Assembly (NCBI GenBank): GCA_020847375.1
Contig: JADLCB010000021.1
Location: 1-64,000 of the forward strand
Reading direction: 5' to 3'
Origin: Phycisphaerales bacterium
GTDB lineage: Bacteria > Planctomycetota > Phycisphaerae > Tepidisphaerales > Tepidisphaeraceae
Length of the DNA stretch: 64,000 nucleotides
The notes below the pieces were generated by a model. The model was not told the DNA's origin and did not search any database. It saw only the letters and a list, made by a program, of their open reading frames with translations. Below are positions 61,865-64,000 of this stretch, in pieces. The translations under genes were made by a program, and so were the position numbers. Each line of letters begins with the position of its first letter. Within the stretch, counting starts at the first letter, position 1.

Positions 61865-62641
61865 TCAGGCACCGACAGCCAGCTCCTTTTCGATCCAGTC
61901 ATAACCCTTGGCTTCCAGCTCCAGCGCCAGATCCTTGTCGCCGGTCTTGACGATGCGCCCATCGATCATCACATGCACGAAATCAGGCGTGATGTAGTTG
62001 AGCATGCGCTGATAGTGCGTCACCAGAACAATCGCCCGCTCCGGCCCGCGAAGGCTGTCCGCCCCGTGGCTGACAGTCTTCAGGGCGTCAATATCCAGCC
62101 CCGAATCGGTCTCATCCATCAGCGCCAGAATCGGGTCCATGACCGCCATCTGGAAAATTTCGTTGCGCTTCTTTTCCCCGCCGCTGAAGCCTTCGTTGAC
62201 TGCACGGTTCATGAAGCTCTTGTCCATGTGCAGAAGCTGCATCTTCTGTTTGACGATCTTGAGGAAATCCGGCGCGCTGATTTCCCGTTCGCCGCGATGC
62301 GTCCGGACCGCGTTCACCGCCGCCCGCAGAAAATAACTGGTGCTGACACCGGGTATCTCCACCGGATACTGAAACGCAAGGAAAATACCTTCGCGTGCCC
62401 GTTCTTCGGCCTTCAGCTCCAGCAGGTCCCTGCCTTGATAATGCACCGAACCCTCGGTCACTTCATATACCTCGCGCCCGGCCAGTACCTGCGCCAGCGT
62501 GCTTTTACCCGAACCGTTTTTCCCCATGATGGCATGCACCTCACCTTTGTTGACGGTCAGGTTCACACCCTTGAGGATCACCTTGTCGCTACCGGCGACC
62601 TTGGCATGAAGATTTTCGATGACGAGTAATGGTTCTGGCAT
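61865..62641 (-). CDS. sufC: Fe-S assembly ATPase SufC
   Basis: A 258-residue ABC ATPase that drives the SufBCD scaffold. Walker A MGKNGSGKSTLAQVLAG, Q-loop GIFLAFQYPVEIPG, signature NEGFSGGEKKRNEI and Walker B ALMDETDSGLDIDAL, with D-loop. The C-terminal tail EAKGYDWIEKELAVG is SufC-specific. It lies between sufB (80 nt) and sufD (59 nt). A 7-bp tandem repeat occurs in the gap after sufB. Confidence 0.96.
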   Translation of the reverse strand: MPEPLLVIENLHAKVAGSDKVILKGVNLTVNKGEVHAIMGKNGSGKSTLAQVLAGREVYEVTEGSVHYQGRDLLELKAEERAREGIFLAFQYPVEIPGVSTSYFLRAAVNAVRTHRGEREISAPDFLKIVKQKMQLLHMDKSFMNRAVNEGFSGGEKKRNEIFQMAVMDPILALMDETDSGLDIDALKTVSHGADSLRGPERAIVLVTHYQRMLNYITPDFVHVMIDGRIVKTGDKDLALELEAKGYDWIEKELAVGA

Positions 62642-62650
62642 GGCTTATTG

Positions 62651-62678
62651 ATTGTTAATTGTTAATTGTTAATTATTG
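62651..62678. repeat. Heptamer tandem repeat between sufB and sufC
   Basis: Three exact copies of ATTGTTA (62651-62671) and one imperfect copy ATTATTG (62672-62678) lie in the 80-bp gap. Seen from the minus strand they stand 9-37 nt upstream of the sufC ATG. The run is very A/T-rich compared with its neighbourhood. It could vary by slippage and so adjust SufC translation. Confidence 0.7.
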
Positions 62679-62721
62679 AATCCGATTTTATGAATCCGCA
62701 GAATAAAAATGGCTGCGCCGG

Positions 62722-64000
62722 TCACCCGACCGATCCTTCCAGACTCACGCCCAGAAGTTTCTGCGCCTCAGCGGCGAATTCCATCGGCAGCTCACGGAAC
62801 ACTTCCTTGCAAAAACCGTTGACGATCATGTTGACCGCGTCTTCCAGAGCAATCCCGCGCGTCTTGCAGTAGAACAACTGGTCGTCGCCGATCTTACTGG
62901 TGCTGGCTTCGTGCTCCACTGTCGCGGTGGGGTTCTTGACATCAATATACGGCTCGGTATGCGCACCACACTGATTGCCCAGCAGCATCGAATCGCACTG
63001 CGTATAGTTACGGGCGTTGTCCGCGCCCTTGAGCACCTTCACCAATCCGCGATAGGTGTTTTGGCCGTGGCCAGCACTGATGCCCTTGGAGACGATCGTC
63101 GATCGGGTGTTTTTACCGATGTGGATCATCTTCGTGCCGGTATCCGCCTGCTGATAGTGGTGCGTCAGCGCCACAGAATAAAATTCGCCCACACTGTTAT
63201 CCCCCTGCAGAATGCACGAGGGATATTTCCAGGTGATGGCAGAACCCGTTTCAACCTGCGTCCAGGTAATCTTGCTGTTGGCGCCGCGGCAGATACCGCG
63301 TTTGGTAACGAAGTTATAAATTCCGCCCTTGCCCGTCCCTGGATCACCCGGATACCAGTTCTGCACCGTGCTGTACTTGATCGTGGCGTTTTCCATCGCC
63401 ACCAGCTCCACCACCGCGGCATGCAGTTGATGTTCATCGCGCATCGGTGCCGTGCACCCTTCAAGATAGCTCACCTGGGCACCGGCATCAGCAATCAGCA
63501 GCGTGCGCTCAAACTGCCCGCTCTTGGCAGCGTTCATGCGGAAATACGTGCTCAACTCCATCGGACAACGCACGCCCGGCGGAATGTAGGCAAAGCTGCC
63601 ATCGCTGAAAACCGCGCTGTTGAGCGTGGCGAAAAAGTTGTCGCTGTACGGAACAACCGAACCCAGATACTTGCGCACCAGTTCCGGATGATTCTTAACG
63701 GCTGATGAAAAACTGCAGAAAATAATCCCGCGCTCCGCCAGCTCCTTCTGGAATGTCGTCTTGACCGAGACCGAGTCAAATACTGCATCAACCGCGACCT
63801 GGGTCTGTCCACCCGGCGCCGATGCGTCATGCCCGTTACCGTTGTCCTGATGAGCTGGCGACGATTCTTCCTCGTCTTCCACACCCAGAAGTTTTTTTCG
63901 TTCGTGAATCGGAACGCCCAGCTTTTCATACACCGCCAGCAATTCAGGATCCACCTCATCCAGCGATTTGTACTTCGCCTTGGGGGCGGAATAATAAACC
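62722..64000 (-). CDS. sufB: Fe-S cluster scaffold subunit SufB (runs off right edge)
   Basis: SufB, the main scaffold of the SUF iron-sulfur system. The visible part (about 425 residues) ends [12 protein letters not shown] and contains [48 protein letters not shown]-like [15 protein letters not shown] and [21 protein letters not shown], all SufB. A GTG at 63954 could start it, but the frame stays open to the edge ([15 protein letters not shown] is a SufB N-terminal sequence), so the true start lies outside. Near residue 45 a Ser/Asn/Gly-rich insertion ([18 protein letters not shown]) occurs that most SufB proteins lack. It is the first of sufBCD. Confidence 0.95.
   Translation of the reverse strand, partial: VYYSAPKAKYKSLDEVDPELLAVYEKLGVPIHERKKLLGVEDEEESSPAHQDNGNGHDASAPGGQTQVAVDAVFDSVSVKTTFQKELAERGIIFCSFSSAVKNHPELVRKYLGSVVPYSDNFFATLNSAVFSDGSFAYIPPGVRCPMELSTYFRMNAAKSGQFERTLLIADAGAQVSYLEGCTAPMRDEHQLHAAVVELVAMENATIKYSTVQNWYPGDPGTGKGGIYNFVTKRGICRGANSKITWTQVETGSAITWKYPSCILQGDNSVGEFYSVALTHHYQQADTGTKMIHIGKNTRSTIVSKGISAGHGQNTYRGLVKVLKGADNARNYTQCDSMLLGNQCGAHTEPYIDVKNPTATVEHEASTSKIGDDQLFYCKTRGIALEDAVNMIVNGFCKEVFRELPMEFAAEAQKLLGVSLEGSVG

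Noticed and set aside
62651-62678. CRISPR array
   Set aside because: Units are 7 bp, contiguous and without spacers, so it is a simple tandem repeat.

Overview
The window is 64 kb of densely packed bacterial chromosome with 46 protein genes on both strands. I see no rRNA, tRNA, CRISPR array, prophage or insertion sequence. The LEPRVLL motif near the N-terminus of the large secreted subtilase (about 10.3-13.3 kb) is typical of Planctomycetota. The general style fits that phylum too: Gfo/Idh and sugar-isomerase pairs, flotillin FloA with NfeD proteins, HemQ, a UMF1 transporter and a bimodular thiamine-phosphate synthase. I would guess a member of class Phycisphaerae, but the phylum is better supported than the class. 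Nearly all genes are chromosomal housekeeping genes.

Layout. 0-8.4 kb: tail of an unidentified gene, YifB, PolA, then a Gfo/Idh oxidoreductase plus sugar isomerase pair with two LacI-type operator sequences in front of it, and an FAD amino-acid dehydrogenase. 8.4-18.5 kb: a B12-binding radical SAM protein, the secreted LEPRVLL subtilase, a PQQ-propeller lipoprotein, cyclophilin, M29 aminopeptidase, glycerate kinase and an HDOD signalling protein. 18.6-25.6 kb: metF-murC-murB-ddl (minus strand), a DUF456 membrane protein and lysS. 25.8-34 kb: an unknown membrane-anchored protein, SMC, a lipoprotein with a flagellar P-ring (FlgI)-like region followed by helical repeats, NrdR and DeoC. 34-38 kb: a UMF1 transporter followed by glycolate oxidase subunits GlcE and GlcF. 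38-45 kb: long NfeD, short NfeD, FloA, a Pro/Gln-rich membrane protein and an M16C metalloprotease. 45-51.4 kb: MurJ, thiamine-phosphate synthase, an apparently solitary DNA methyltransferase, an unknown protein, a class IV aminotransferase and a DUF2103 protein. 51.4-58.3 kb: a single-chain indolepyruvate ferredoxin oxidoreductase, a NagB-family protein translationally coupled to a PIG-L deacetylase, and divergent ThiL. 58.3-64 kb: HemQ, AroC and sufBCD, with sufB running off the right edge.

Several blocks work together. murC-murB-ddl and murJ make and export peptidoglycan precursors. The NfeD/FloA block is a membrane-microdomain operon. glcE-glcF with a glycerate kinase elsewhere in the window suggests glycolate use. 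PIG-L plus NagB suggests amino-sugar deacetylation followed by a NagB-like step. sufBCD and HemQ supply iron-sulfur clusters and heme.

The most interesting observations are the paired LacI-type operators 52 bp apart with one overlapping a promoter, the FlgI-like lipoprotein outside any flagellar locus, the PIG-L/NagB couple whose NagB has lost a catalytic-triad aspartate, and the 37-bp divergent PIG-L/thiL promoter that appears to give two leaderless mRNAs.
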